Of a DNA stretch of 64,000 nt, positions 34,737 through 44,110 are shown piece by piece. The DNA is from Promethearchaeota archaeon (GTDB lineage Archaea; Asgardarchaeota; Lokiarchaeia; Sigyniarchaeales; SOKP01): positions 1 through 64,000 of the forward strand of contig JABCSY010000001.1 of the NCBI GenBank assembly GCA_018238625.1, read 5' to 3'. The notes under the pieces are model-generated. The model was not told the DNA's origin, did not search any database, and worked only from the letters and a program-made list of their open reading frames with translations. The position numbers and the translations under genes are program-made. Each line of letters starts with the position of its first letter. Position 1 is the stretch's first letter.

Positions 34737-34841
34737 TACAATAATAAGAAAGATTTTTATAATAATTATTTAAATTTATAAAATTTTTTATAACTTAAAT
34801 AGATAATATTTATGAATAAAAAAAGAGTATAACCGTTTTTT

Positions 34842-35543
34842 ATGTCAAAATTTCAAAATGGTAAAGATTTTTTAAATAAGCACACTCTAGTATTACCAAT
34901 AAATCAATCTACTAATAGACGAATTATATTTCCTTGTCATTTGGGAATTATCTTTATTGGTAATGTGTCAACTTCTATGTTAAAAAAGTTGAGATTTCAT
35001 TTGGAACAAACATTCGATTCTTTTTTTTTCGACATTCAGTTTATAGAAGATGCAAATTTACACCCTGACATATTTAAATTAAAAGCCAAGGAGGAGCATA
35101 ATTTATTAAATAAATCTTCAGAAAAGGTCCTCCTCCAACCAACTAATAGATTTTATGAAATTATTGTAAATAAAAAATTTGAATATAATTTTGATATTGG
35201 CATAGGATTGACAAATATACCAATCTATTCAAGTAGTAATGAAAATTTATTATTTTTATTTGGAGAGGCACATATTAAATACATGTGTGCTATAGTATCT
35301 ACTCATAACCTGATAGATTTGTTTACTTTTAAAGATGTTAAATTGAAAAAGATAGAAAGAAGGATCTACAAAGAAGTAATTCATGAAATTGGGCATTTAA
35401 TCTTCGGTTGTGAGCATTGTCTTAATGATTATTGTGTTATGCGCTTCTCTAAAAATATTAAAGAAATTGATAATAAATCTATTTATCTCTGTGAGAAATG
35501 TAAATTAAAACTAGAAAAAGTTAGAGCGAGAGATAATTTTTAA
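34842..35543 (+). CDS. amzA: Archaemetzincin zinc metalloprotease
   Basis: 233 residues. HEIGHLIFGCEHC (His 181, Glu 182, His 185, His 192) followed by a second zinc site made from Cys 193, Cys 198 and the pair CEKC near 217-220 matches the archaemetzincin pattern HExxHxxGxxHC...C..M. Met200 is the Met-turn. N-terminal region is longer than the minimal enzyme but the rest fits. The physiological substrate of archaemetzincins is unknown. Its stop overlaps that of the convergent GT4 gene by four bases. Confidence 0.92.
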   Translation: MSKFQNGKDFLNKHTLVLPINQSTNRRIIFPCHLGIIFIGNVSTSMLKKLRFHLEQTFDSFFFDIQFIEDANLHPDIFKLKAKEEHNLLNKSSEKVLLQPTNRFYEIIVNKKFEYNFDIGIGLTNIPIYSSSNENLLFLFGEAHIKYMCAIVSTHNLIDLFTFKDVKLKKIERRIYKEVIHEIGHLIFGCEHCLNDYCVMRFSKNIKEIDNKSIYLCEKCKLKLEKVRARDNF

Positions 35544-36802
35544 AAGGTTACGCTTGGCAATTGTAGGATAAATTCTTTTACTAACTCCACGCGAGTTTTT
35601 CTATCTTTTCCATTGTATCGTAAAGGATAGAGTTCGTTAATTGTGAAATTGTATAGTTTAATCCATGTTTTTGCGATTTCGCTTATTCTATAATCTTGAG
35701 CTACTTTTTGAGCATTTTTTCCAAATTCTGCCCTAAGATCGTCATCTTTTAATAACTTTATAACGTAATCTTTAAATTGATCGAGATTATTTGCTAAATA
35801 CCCCGTTTTGCCATGTCGAATTATATTGCTAATTCCACAAGCATTAGCTCCAACACTGGGAGTTCCCTGAGCCATCGCTTCGAGTAAGACAAGCCCTTCA
35901 GCTTCAATCCACGACCACAAGCAAGTTAGATCTGCTGTATTATATAATTTTAATAAATCTGGAAAAGGTATTCTACCAGCATACGAGACGAAATCTCGAT
36001 ATTGTTTCTTTTTAATTATTCTTTTTACGTGGTCAGTTGAAGGACCGTCGCTTCCAACTAATAATAAGTGAGCGTTAGGAATTGCTTTACGAACTTCTTT
36101 AAATATTTTAATAATATCTATAGGGTGCTTTTCTGGGGATAACCTCGATGCGTATAAAAGGACCTTTTTACCTTCTAAATTATATTTTTCACGAATACCA
36201 TTTTCTTTTAAATCTGTAAAATATAAATCGTGAATACCATTCGTCATGCAAATCATAGGTTCTTTAAATCTGTAATCTCTTAACAAATCTTTTTTGGATT
36301 TTGTAGCAACATGGACAACATCGTATTTATCCACTATATGGCGTTCGTATCTCCAAATAAGGTCGCCTTTTGTTAATAGGTTACCAATAACCGGAACATA
36401 TTGAGCCGTGTAATACTGCATAGGACTATTATGGGTCCCTATCATTGGAATCCCTAAATATTTAGACCAATTTACTGCCATGGATCCTACAACAGCATGC
36501 GTATGGATGTGGGAAATATCGAGATAATCGTGTTTGCAGAAAAAGATTTTATGTATAGGGGCACTTAAAACAAAACCCGTTTTAGGAGCAATCATTACAC
36601 CCCCAATTTCGTGAAAATGTAAAGTTTTCGGCTTTTTATACCCATTTTGAACTCGAGGAGCAAAAACATGAACATTGTGACCAAGATTTGCAATTGCTTC
36701 GGATAAAAATCGAACAGCGTGAGCAGTACCATTAACCTGACTGTACATTGTGCTGAAAAAACCGATATTAAGTGCTTGTTTAGCCATGGTTGTTATCCAC
36801 AA
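35540..36802 (-). CDS. GT4-family glycosyltransferase
   Basis: 420 residues (415 if the ATG five codons in is used). GT-B fold: N-terminal STMYSQVNGTAHAVRFLSEAIANLGHNVHVFAP (acceptor side) and DISHIHTHAVVGS. C-terminal KVLLYASRLSPEKHPIDIIKIF and SWIEAEGLVLLEAMAQGTPSVGANACGISNII, with the GT4 Glu-x7-Glu motif. It resembles diacylglycerol glucosyl/galactosyltransferases and mannosyltransferases, so glycolipid or surface glycan synthesis is a reasonable guess. No glycan cluster surrounds it. Confidence 0.88.
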   Translation of the reverse strand: MWITTMAKQALNIGFFSTMYSQVNGTAHAVRFLSEAIANLGHNVHVFAPRVQNGYKKPKTLHFHEIGGVMIAPKTGFVLSAPIHKIFFCKHDYLDISHIHTHAVVGSMAVNWSKYLGIPMIGTHNSPMQYYTAQYVPVIGNLLTKGDLIWRYERHIVDKYDVVHVATKSKKDLLRDYRFKEPMICMTNGIHDLYFTDLKENGIREKYNLEGKKVLLYASRLSPEKHPIDIIKIFKEVRKAIPNAHLLLVGSDGPSTDHVKRIIKKKQYRDFVSYAGRIPFPDLLKLYNTADLTCLWSWIEAEGLVLLEAMAQGTPSVGANACGISNIIRHGKTGYLANNLDQFKDYVIKLLKDDDLRAEFGKNAQKVAQDYRISEIAKTWIKLYNFTINELYPLRYNGKDRKTRVELVKEFILQLPSVTF

Positions 36803-37043
36803 ACAAATATTTTAATTGTTTTATATGTTTATCTAGAAGTTTATTTATATTTTAAACATAAGTTTTTATTAAATTTTTCACGATTTCTTAATAAAACCGT
36901 TGAAACCGTTAGTTTTAAATACGATAAATTTTGATTGAGTTTATTTTTTTAAATAATAAAGTAATATCCAGAGGAATTACTTTTATTACGCAATTTTTAA
37001 GCATTCTTATTTGGAAATAATGATTTAAATATTAGATTGAGAT
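36803..37043. other. Divergent intergenic region
   Basis: Contains the promoters of the GT4 gene (minus) and the flavin-binding gene (plus). Apart from a short direct repeat AAACCGTTG/AAACCGTTA at about 36895-36912 and A/T-rich runs, I see no further structure and no convincing open frame. Confidence 0.35.
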
Positions 37044-37526
37044 ATGCCGAAATATCATATGAAAAAAAAAGAAAGGGAAATAACGAATAAAAATACGATA
37101 ATTGAAATATTGAAAAATGGAAAATTTGCAACTATTTCAATGTGTAGAGCTAACGAACCTTACATCGTAACTTTAAGTTATGGTTTTGACTTAAAAAGAA
37201 ATTCTTTATACTTTCATAGTGCTAAAGAAGGGTTAAAGGGTGAGTTTTTAAGGGAAAACTCGAACGTGTGTGGCACAGTAGTGAATGATCTAGGTTATGT
37301 TATGAACGATTGTTCTCATAAGTACCGTTCTATCGTATTCTGGGGTCAAATGGTAATTGTAGAAGATTTGAAAGAAAAAAAATACGGATTTAACATCATT
37401 CTAAATCACTTAGAAGATAATCCAGATAAAGTGAAAAAAAGATTCCTTGAAAATGATCAAGCGTATGATAAAGTATGTATTATAAAATTAAATCTTATTG
37501 AGATGACTGGAAAAGCATTGTTGTAA
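37044..37526 (+). CDS. Pyridoxamine 5'-phosphate oxidase-like flavin-binding protein
   Basis: 160 residues. The split-barrel pattern GKFATISMCRANEPYIVTLSYGFDLKRNSLYFHSAKEGLKGEFLRENSNVCGTVV is characteristic of FMN-binding PNPOx-like proteins. YRSIVFWGQMVIVED continues the barrel. It lacks the residues specific for true PNPOx, so it may be an FMN- or F420-dependent reductase or a heme-binding relative. Single gene. Confidence 0.82.
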   Translation: MPKYHMKKKEREITNKNTIIEILKNGKFATISMCRANEPYIVTLSYGFDLKRNSLYFHSAKEGLKGEFLRENSNVCGTVVNDLGYVMNDCSHKYRSIVFWGQMVIVEDLKEKKYGFNIILNHLEDNPDKVKKRFLENDQAYDKVCIIKLNLIEMTGKALL

Positions 37527-37599
37527 GTAATTTTTATTTAAATAAATAATTTTTAGAAAAATAGAAAAATTTTTTTTAACTGCATGCTATTTTTATATT

Positions 37600-37779
37600 A
37601 TGGACACTGCTGAAGAAAAAATAATTGTCAACGAAATATTAAAAGATAGAGCGTTGTCTTATTCTATTGAATTATTAGAAGTTGAAGGAGACAAATATAC
37701 TGTACGAAATACTTTTGGCTTAACAATAATATATAAGAAAAAGGGAAGTAAATACTTCTTAGAGGACGAATTAGATTAG
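37600..37779 (+). CDS. Small hypothetical protein (59 residues)
   Basis: Short open frame ATG 37600 to TAG 37779, not overlapping other genes. The translation starts MDTAEEKIIVNEILKD and ends KYFLEDELD. It has a charged N-terminal helix, then strand-turn-strand (KYTVRNTFGLTIIYKKKGSKYFL), which looks like a small alpha-beta fold. Codon use (mostly A/T third positions) is like the neighbours. No recognised family; the lack of a strong ribosome binding site keeps confidence moderate. Confidence 0.5.
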   Translation: MDTAEEKIIVNEILKDRALSYSIELLEVEGDKYTVRNTFGLTIIYKKKGSKYFLEDELD

Positions 37780-37968
37780 ATTTTTGCTTATTTAAGAGGT
37801 TAAGATCCCACAAAATTCTAAAAACCATATATTGAAATAATAAACTAACTATCTATGGTCTTTTTTAAATGAGTAATATTAATAAAAGACAATTATATTT
37901 TTTCATACATAAAATTATAAAATTATTTTTTTATTAATTTAACAATAGAATATTTTTTGGTTAGAATC

Positions 37969-39150
37969 ATGAGAAAAAGAAAGCTTAAATCAAATAGTTT
38001 TGATGAGATGTACAACGAACAATTTCGAGCGGTAATAGACAATTGTACTTCTCTTTCAATATATAATAAAAAAAGAAGATCTTTTTGTATTATTCGAAAG
38101 AACTTAGCAAAAGATTATGAAATTGAAGTCGATGCTTCAGAAGCGCCAGTATTAAACAAATTGCTTGATTCACCGCAACCTTTTGAAAGCTCAATGGCTA
38201 ATTTAAATATTTTTGAGAATGAAATTTTTCCCTTAATTGATGCTTTTAAAAATGTTTTTGGAGAGGAAAAAGAGCTAAAATTAAAATCCATTAAATTAGC
38301 AATTGGAGGAAGTAATACTGATTATGTTACAATCAGAGAAAATGATTTAACAAAGTATGATGTAAAACCAACTCTCAGTGGATTGAGAGATTTCATTGAA
38401 GAAAACAATGATAGCATTTTAGGCTTTCTTGATAGTGAATATATTAGCGAAGAGGGAAATGTAATTTATTTAAACTGTGAAAAAAACGAAGTTTCTGATA
38501 ATATTTACTCGATAAAGATCAAAATCCTAGCGTCAATGCAACAACGAGGATATTTCCTCCAAGAAGAGCACAAATATTATGGTCTACAATTATTTATTAT
38601 CATAGAATCAAGAAAACCGAACGATGACAAATTATTTAAATTTTTAAAAGAGTTAGGAATCGATTGGGAATTGATCTTTTTTCGAAGAAGATTGGCAATT
38701 CACGATTGGACGGAGATTGAATGTCAAAATAATTCTGAAAACCTTAAATGCTTTATAAGAACAAAGTTTGACACCTTAAATTATTTTGACATAAACAACA
38801 TCATTAGAATAATAGTAAAAAATCAATTACCTTTCAATGTGGCGGACAAAATGGCTTCTTTATTATACAAGATGAAATCTGAAAGAGCTATAGAACTACA
38901 AGAAAAAAAATATCAATACGACCCATTTATTGATGAATCGATACAAAATGAGAGAAATTATCGAAAAACACGCTATATCGATCAAACACAACCAGTTGAC
39001 GAATATTCTCTAACCTTGAAAAAAGCTGAAATTGCTGCAGCAGCTAAAATAGCTTGCGCCTATTTAGGAATTCATACAGAAATTAAAATTGATAAAGATA
39101 TATCCAATGCAGAAATATTAAAATATCAAAGCGAATTAACTAATTTTTAG
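37969..39150 (+). CDS. Hypothetical protein, 393 residues
   Basis: Starts at ATG 37969 (an in-frame TTG lies 12 bases upstream). Not recognised. The N-terminus is basic (MRKRKLKSNSF). The middle contains alternating strands and helices with VIYLNCEKNEVSDNIYSIKIKILASMQQRGYF and YGLQLFIIIESRKPNDDKLFKFLKELGIDWELIFFRRRLAIHDWTEIE, which looks like a compact alpha/beta domain. The C-terminus is a charged helix with KAEIAAAAKIACAYLGI. There are no membrane segments, signal peptide or Cys clusters. It is preceded by the 59-residue frame on the same strand and followed by the convergent mch gene. Confidence 0.6.
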   Translation: MRKRKLKSNSFDEMYNEQFRAVIDNCTSLSIYNKKRRSFCIIRKNLAKDYEIEVDASEAPVLNKLLDSPQPFESSMANLNIFENEIFPLIDAFKNVFGEEKELKLKSIKLAIGGSNTDYVTIRENDLTKYDVKPTLSGLRDFIEENNDSILGFLDSEYISEEGNVIYLNCEKNEVSDNIYSIKIKILASMQQRGYFLQEEHKYYGLQLFIIIESRKPNDDKLFKFLKELGIDWELIFFRRRLAIHDWTEIECQNNSENLKCFIRTKFDTLNYFDINNIIRIIVKNQLPFNVADKMASLLYKMKSERAIELQEKKYQYDPFIDESIQNERNYRKTRYIDQTQPVDEYSLTLKKAEIAAAAKIACAYLGIHTEIKIDKDISNAEILKYQSELTNF

Positions 39151-39211
39151 ATTTTTGAATCGTAATTTAGCAGAAATAAAAAAAAATAGAGTAATATTGA
39201 TAAAGTTAATT

Positions 39212-40219
39212 TTAACTTAACTTATAGGACTCTTTTAATAAATTGTGGTTAATTTCACCAACTGTAATACTCTTTCCTGTTTGAACATTTGTTACCGTAT
39301 AAATTGCCGGAGCGAATAATCCTGGATCAATCGCATAGAAATCATAATTTGCTGCTTTAAATGTTTCTATAAATGGTTTTCCATAACTAGACGATGTATT
39401 TGCAGGAGCTTTTTTAAGCAGATCAAAAAGTTCATCTTGTTTGTCCTTTTCAACATCAATCGTATAGTAAGTCATACCGGCTGCACTAATAGAATCATTA
39501 GTTCGCCCCATAGCTCCAAGATCGTCTTTAGCAATAGGGGCTATTGTAGCCGTTCCAAAACCGTCTTTGAGCACATCTAAAGGAAAATGTATTTCATGGA
39601 GTTTATGTATGCCCGTTTCTACGATTCTAGCAGCAACTTGGATGGAGCCCGTTAAACACGCAGTAGGGGCGCAGACGGCATAAGTCTTACTTGCGTCTAC
39701 TCCACATTTTTCTGCTACTATTGCCATCACTTCTTCGTTAGGCAACTTTGCGGTTTCAAAAACAATCACAGCACAGTCCGAATCGTCGGCGTATTTAATT
39801 TCTTCGAATAACTTCTCTACTTTACTTTTAGCTCTAGCAGGTCCTGAACCTAATGATTGAAAAATTGTCTTTTTTTTTTTAACACCTTCTTTTTCTACTT
39901 CTTTTTTCAATTTTACGTTCCATCCCGCTAGTTGAGATGCCATACAAGATATTATTGGTTCGGAAGTATAAACATTGACACTCGGTATATAATGACCATC
40001 TAAGTTATAGGAAGTAAAGTCAACTGTTCCTAATCCGCCCATACAAATTTCACCAACTAGTTTTCCCCCGTTCCACGACGCATTTGTCATGTCTAAGACT
40101 GTAGCACCATTATCAAGTTTATGTATTTCGGCTTTATAAAATTCTTTATTTTCAATTATTTTTTCAACAAGCTTTAAAGTTAGCTCATTAATTTTAACAT
40201 GGTGTGTCATATTTTTCAC
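39212..40219 (-). CDS. mch: Methenyl-tetrahydromethanopterin cyclohydrolase
   Basis: 335 residues, close to the usual 315-325. Diagnostic stretches: LVGEICMGGLGTVDF, VNVYTSEPIISCMASQLAGWNVK, SLGSGPARAKS, CAPTACLTGSIQVAARIVETGIHKL, and DDLGAMGRTNDSISAAGMTYYTID. It interconverts N5-formyl-H4MPT and methenyl-H4MPT, the step between Ftr (63501) and Mtd/MtdB (63327, 58637) in the archaeal methyl branch of the Wood-Ljungdahl pathway. A short Lys-rich insert (KKEVEKEGVKKKK) near residue 105 is unusual. It stands alone here, 20 kb from the other C1 genes. Confidence 0.96.
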   Translation of the reverse strand: MKNMTHHVKINELTLKLVEKIIENKEFYKAEIHKLDNGATVLDMTNASWNGGKLVGEICMGGLGTVDFTSYNLDGHYIPSVNVYTSEPIISCMASQLAGWNVKLKKEVEKEGVKKKKTIFQSLGSGPARAKSKVEKLFEEIKYADDSDCAVIVFETAKLPNEEVMAIVAEKCGVDASKTYAVCAPTACLTGSIQVAARIVETGIHKLHEIHFPLDVLKDGFGTATIAPIAKDDLGAMGRTNDSISAAGMTYYTIDVEKDKQDELFDLLKKAPANTSSSYGKPFIETFKAANYDFYAIDPGLFAPAIYTVTNVQTGKSITVGEINHNLLKESYKLS

Positions 40220-40305
40220 TTAATATTTTTTTTTAATTGAGTATTTAATATTAAATTCTTATTTTAATATATTAAATTAAGTTTATATTAAAATTTTATA
40301 AAAAA

Positions 40306-41811
40306 ATGAATGAAAAACTTAAACTATTAACATCTGATCTAACAGAAACAATAAAATGGTTTCAAGATCATCTAAAAAAGTCTGAGGCTTCTGTTCAGAT
40401 ATATACTCATTTAGATGCAGATGGGTTAACCTCTGGGGCAATTCTTGGGAAAGCTCTATATAGGGAAGATATTCCTTTTCAGATTTCTGTGTTAAAACAA
40501 TTAGAAAGAGAAGAAATTATTAAAATCGCAGAAAAAGTTCAAGACTATAATAATGTAGTAATTTTTTCTGATTTTGGTAGCGGACAATATTTAGAACTTG
40601 AGGATAAATTAAATAGTAATAGTATAAAAACGCCTTATATTATTTTAGATCACCATTTTCCCCAAAATATTTCAGATAAGAATGACAAAAAAATTAAAGA
40701 TATTTATAAAAATTCGAAACCTTGGCATATCAATCCTTATTTTTATGAAATTGATGGTAGTAAAGAAATTTCTGGAGCAGGAATTTGTTACTTCTTCGCT
40801 AAAACATTAAATAAGAATAATATAGATCTGTCTCCAACAGCACTTATAGGAGCAACGGGTGATGTTCAAAATCGGGGACCTAATAATTCTTTTACCGGAT
40901 TAAATTCTATTATTTTAGAAGATGCCGTTAAGGTAGATTTAGTCGAAAAGGTAAATGACTTGAATTTTTCTCCTATTAAACCTCTAAACGAAGCAATAGC
41001 TTACTCCGGCGATATTAATTTACCAGGATTAAGTGGAAATACGAGTAAAATGTTAAAATTCTTACAAACTTTAGGAATTTTAATGGAAAAATCAGATGGA
41101 GATATAAGAACTTTAAATGATTTTAACCAAGAAGAAAAACAGAAGGTTTCTTCTGCCATAATTAGGTATGTATCTCTTAAACTCGATGTTGAGCCTTCTG
41201 AAATTATAAATAAGCTTATTATTAATAGGTATATATTAAAAAATGAATTAGTTGGTTCTGAATTACACGATTTAAAAGAATTTTCCTATCTTTTAAATTC
41301 ATGTGGGAGAAGTCACAATGGATCGTTAGGAATCGCTATTGCAATGGGCGATAGAAAAATTGCTTATAAGAAAGCAAGAGAGCATTTAATAGAGTATAAG
41401 AAATCTTTAGCCCAAGCATTATCATGGATACACGATGAAAATAAAATTCAACTCAAAGAACACATCCAATTTTTTTTTGGAGAAGAAGTTATACCAGAAG
41501 CTATTATCGGTACAATTGCCTCTATGTTAATGTTTAGCAAAAGCGATATAATAGATAAATCAAAACCTATTTTTGGGTGTGCCAAAAGAAAAGAGGAGGA
41601 TGTATATAAAATATCGAGTAGGGCGAACGATAATATTGTGAAAAAAGGGGTAAACCTTTCAGAGGCGATCAGAGAAGCACTAAAACTTTCAAATTTAGAC
41701 GCATTAGGCGGAGGTCATCCGCCAGCTGCGGGTACAATAGTTCCAGTTGATAAAATTGATACTTTTTTAGAAAATTGTAATAAAATAATTAAAAAACAAC
41801 TACAAGAATAA
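40306..41811 (+). CDS. DHH/DHHA1 RecJ-like single-strand exonuclease (GAN-like)
   Basis: 501 residues. DHH-family motifs: YTHLDADGLTSG (motif I), VVIFSDFGSG (II), YIILDHHFPQ (III, DHH) and LIGATGDVQNRG (IV). The DHHA1 domain ends with LDALGGGHPPAAG. Archaeal homologues include GAN, which binds GINS at the replisome, and other RecJ-like nucleases that degrade single-stranded DNA or RNA. Which of these cannot be decided here; no GINS or MCM gene is adjacent. Divergent from mch. Confidence 0.88.
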   Translation: MNEKLKLLTSDLTETIKWFQDHLKKSEASVQIYTHLDADGLTSGAILGKALYREDIPFQISVLKQLEREEIIKIAEKVQDYNNVVIFSDFGSGQYLELEDKLNSNSIKTPYIILDHHFPQNISDKNDKKIKDIYKNSKPWHINPYFYEIDGSKEISGAGICYFFAKTLNKNNIDLSPTALIGATGDVQNRGPNNSFTGLNSIILEDAVKVDLVEKVNDLNFSPIKPLNEAIAYSGDINLPGLSGNTSKMLKFLQTLGILMEKSDGDIRTLNDFNQEEKQKVSSAIIRYVSLKLDVEPSEIINKLIINRYILKNELVGSELHDLKEFSYLLNSCGRSHNGSLGIAIAMGDRKIAYKKAREHLIEYKKSLAQALSWIHDENKIQLKEHIQFFFGEEVIPEAIIGTIASMLMFSKSDIIDKSKPIFGCAKRKEEDVYKISSRANDNIVKKGVNLSEAIREALKLSNLDALGGGHPPAAGTIVPVDKIDTFLENCNKIIKKQLQE

Positions 41812-41839
41812 AGAGATTGTTCCTTTAATTTATGTTTTT

Positions 41840-43159
41840 CTATATCTTATAAGTTTCACCGATTTCAGGAGCAACTGAATTAAAACCTTTGTCTGACAAA
41901 TCGTAAGCAAATGATGTTGTTGATTTTGCATCTCCATGCATACAAAAAATAAATTTAGAATCGTTTTGAAACTTTAAATCTTCGATATATCTGTGTAAAT
42001 GAATTTTATCAGCGTGGCTAGAAAAATCATAATAATCTACATTACATTTTGCCTTGATAAAAATATCTCTAGTACGATAATTCCTACTATTGCTTTCTTT
42101 AAACTCGAAAATTCTTTCGTCAATTAATTTTCTTCCAGGAGTCCCTTCGACTTGATATCCCACAAGAAAAACAGCTGAGCTTGGGTCATTTAAGATTGAG
42201 CCGATATATTCAAGAGCTGCACCCCCCTTTAACATACCTGATGGAGATATGATTAAACCATCTGATCTCTTTTTAGCATTCTTTCTTTTTTCTTTAGATG
42301 TTATTAATTGAGCTTTTTTAAAAGCAGACTTATATTCAGCAAAATTTTTAAAAGAATTAGGAAATTGAGCGTACTCTATCGAAACTTTTCTTGCTAAACC
42401 ATCAAGAAATACTTCACTTTTAAAATTGTATTTTTGCAAAACTAACAAGATTTCTTGTGAGCGAGCAACCCCAAAAGCAGGAACGAGAACCTTTCCGCCG
42501 TTTTCGATAATATTTAGGGTATCATCAGTAAATCTTTTTTCAAGTTCCGCTCTTATAGGATGTTCTCTTAAAGAATACGTGGATTCCGTAATTAAAGCAT
42601 CAATTTCAGGCAATTTAGAAGGTTCAGCGGGAGAAACTAGGTTCGTTTCTTGAGTATTGATATCTCCCGTGTAAAGAATTCTCTTATTATCGACTTCTAC
42701 TAATATGGATACGCTACCAGGAATGTGTCCTGCGTCGTAAAATGTAATATAGAAATTATCGTCAATCTTCTGACGGACTCCGTTGCTAAGAAAAGAAGCG
42801 TTTTTAATTGTTTTTTGTAACTCTTTATACCCGAACGGGTAAGGATAATTGGAGATTTTAATCGTGTCTTTTATCAATATCTCTGACATTCTAAGCGTTA
42901 GAGGGTTGGTAAAGAGGGGAATGTCTTTGTTTTTAAATAAAAAAGGTAAAGCTCCAGAATGATCTACATGACAATGAGACAACGCAATAGCTTTAAGATT
43001 GCTAAAATCTCCATCTAAAGGTAATCTCTCTTCGCCCTTGAATCTAATGCCATAATCTAAAATACATTGTGCTCCATTTTTTGACTCAATTAGGACTGCT
43101 GACCTTCCTACTTCCCTACATCCCCCAAGAAATTTTATAACTGGCATTTGTGTCCTCAT
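41840..43159 (-). CDS. Beta-CASP metallo-beta-lactamase ribonuclease (aCPSF2-like, no KH domains)
   Basis: 439 residues. SHCHVDHSGALP (His62, His64, Asp66, His67) is the metal site, DAGHIPGSVSILVE and YTGDINTQET add further ligands, and the beta-CASP region has VPAFGVARSQE (motif A), ISPSGMLKGG and DFSSHADK. It lacks the N-terminal KH domains of aCPSF1. Such enzymes process RNA 3' ends or act as 5'-3' exoribonucleases. Convergent with the RecJ-like gene, 28 bases apart. An in-frame Met five codons in could be the start. Confidence 0.88.
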   Translation of the reverse strand: MRTQMPVIKFLGGCREVGRSAVLIESKNGAQCILDYGIRFKGEERLPLDGDFSNLKAIALSHCHVDHSGALPFLFKNKDIPLFTNPLTLRMSEILIKDTIKISNYPYPFGYKELQKTIKNASFLSNGVRQKIDDNFYITFYDAGHIPGSVSILVEVDNKRILYTGDINTQETNLVSPAEPSKLPEIDALITESTYSLREHPIRAELEKRFTDDTLNIIENGGKVLVPAFGVARSQEILLVLQKYNFKSEVFLDGLARKVSIEYAQFPNSFKNFAEYKSAFKKAQLITSKEKRKNAKKRSDGLIISPSGMLKGGAALEYIGSILNDPSSAVFLVGYQVEGTPGRKLIDERIFEFKESNSRNYRTRDIFIKAKCNVDYYDFSSHADKIHLHRYIEDLKFQNDSKFIFCMHGDAKSTTSFAYDLSDKGFNSVAPEIGETYKI

Positions 43160-43261
43160 TTAGGAAAATTAAAAAAAAATATGATCCTTATTGAATAGAT
43201 TAAATTAGCATAAACTTTCAAAAAATTTCAATCTTCTGATTATTTAAAAAAAAGGAAGTAG

Positions 43262-44011
43262 TTATTTTATTTTCTTTATCGCATTTGTCAATAAAGCGAT
43301 AACATTATGAACATTTTTACCAAAGATTTCTAAGATATCATCCCAAGTTACAGGAGCTTCGTCATCTTTCCAGCAGTCATAATCTGTAGACATAGCTACA
43401 GCAGCATATGGAATTCCGGCTTCGTTTGCTAAAATTGTTTCAGGAGCTATACTCATATTTATTACATCAGCACCCCAGATTCTAAACATTTCAGATTCTG
43501 CTCTAGTCGAAAATCTAGGCCCTTCGATTGTAACCACAGTTCCTTTCTCATGATATTTGAGATTGAGTTCCTTAGAAGTTTCAATAAGAATCTTTCTTAA
43601 ATCTTCCGAATAGGGATAAGCCATTGCTGTGTGTTTAGCAGCACCTGGAGGAAATTCATCAAAAAAACTTACTTTTCTTAACCTCGTAAAATCAATAAAT
43701 TGATCAAGAATAATGAAATCGCCTCTTCCTATCTCTTCTCTCAAACTACCGCAAGCTGTTGTAGCTAAGATGTGAGTACATCCTTGATCTTTCAATGCTT
43801 GTATGTTAGCTCTATAATTTACCTGTGTTGGGGGAATTGTGTGCTCTCTCCCGTGTCTTGCTACGAGAACAATTTCAACATCGTTAATTTTCCCTAATTT
43901 TAGAGGTGAAGTTGGTTTTCCATATGGTGTACTAACTTCTATTTCTTTTACATCTTTTAAAATGTCTGGATTATCTAATCCAGAACCTCCTATTATTCCG
44001 ATTTTAACCAT
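43262..44011 (-). CDS. mtnP: S-methyl-5'-thioadenosine phosphorylase
   Basis: About 249 residues from ATG 44011; an in-frame GTG three codons earlier (44020) probably serves as part of the ribosome binding site (GTGAG). VKIGIIGGSGL, LVARHGREHTIPPTQVNYRANI, TTACGSLREEIGRGDF, VVTIEGPRFSTRAES and AMSTDYDCW are the purine nucleoside phosphorylase/MTAP signature. It cleaves methylthioadenosine to adenine and methylthioribose-1-phosphate. Adenine can be reclaimed by the Apt at 49495. It is divergent from a paralogue 100 bases away. Confidence 0.93.
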   Translation of the reverse strand: MVKIGIIGGSGLDNPDILKDVKEIEVSTPYGKPTSPLKLGKINDVEIVLVARHGREHTIPPTQVNYRANIQALKDQGCTHILATTACGSLREEIGRGDFIILDQFIDFTRLRKVSFFDEFPPGAAKHTAMAYPYSEDLRKILIETSKELNLKYHEKGTVVTIEGPRFSTRAESEMFRIWGADVINMSIAPETILANEAGIPYAAVAMSTDYDCWKDDEAPVTWDDILEIFGKNVHNVIALLTNAIKKIK

Positions 44012-44110
44012 TTTACTCACTATACTAAATTCTTAAAATATAATTTTTATAATATTTAAAATTGTTCAAATTTTATTTTATTTTGTTTAATAAAATAAAA
44101 ACTAAGTGAA

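Noticed and set aside
36895-36912. Direct repeat AAACCGTTG/AAACCGTTA
   Set aside because: Only two 8-9 base copies, no further symmetry or conserved position; reported only as content of the gap.
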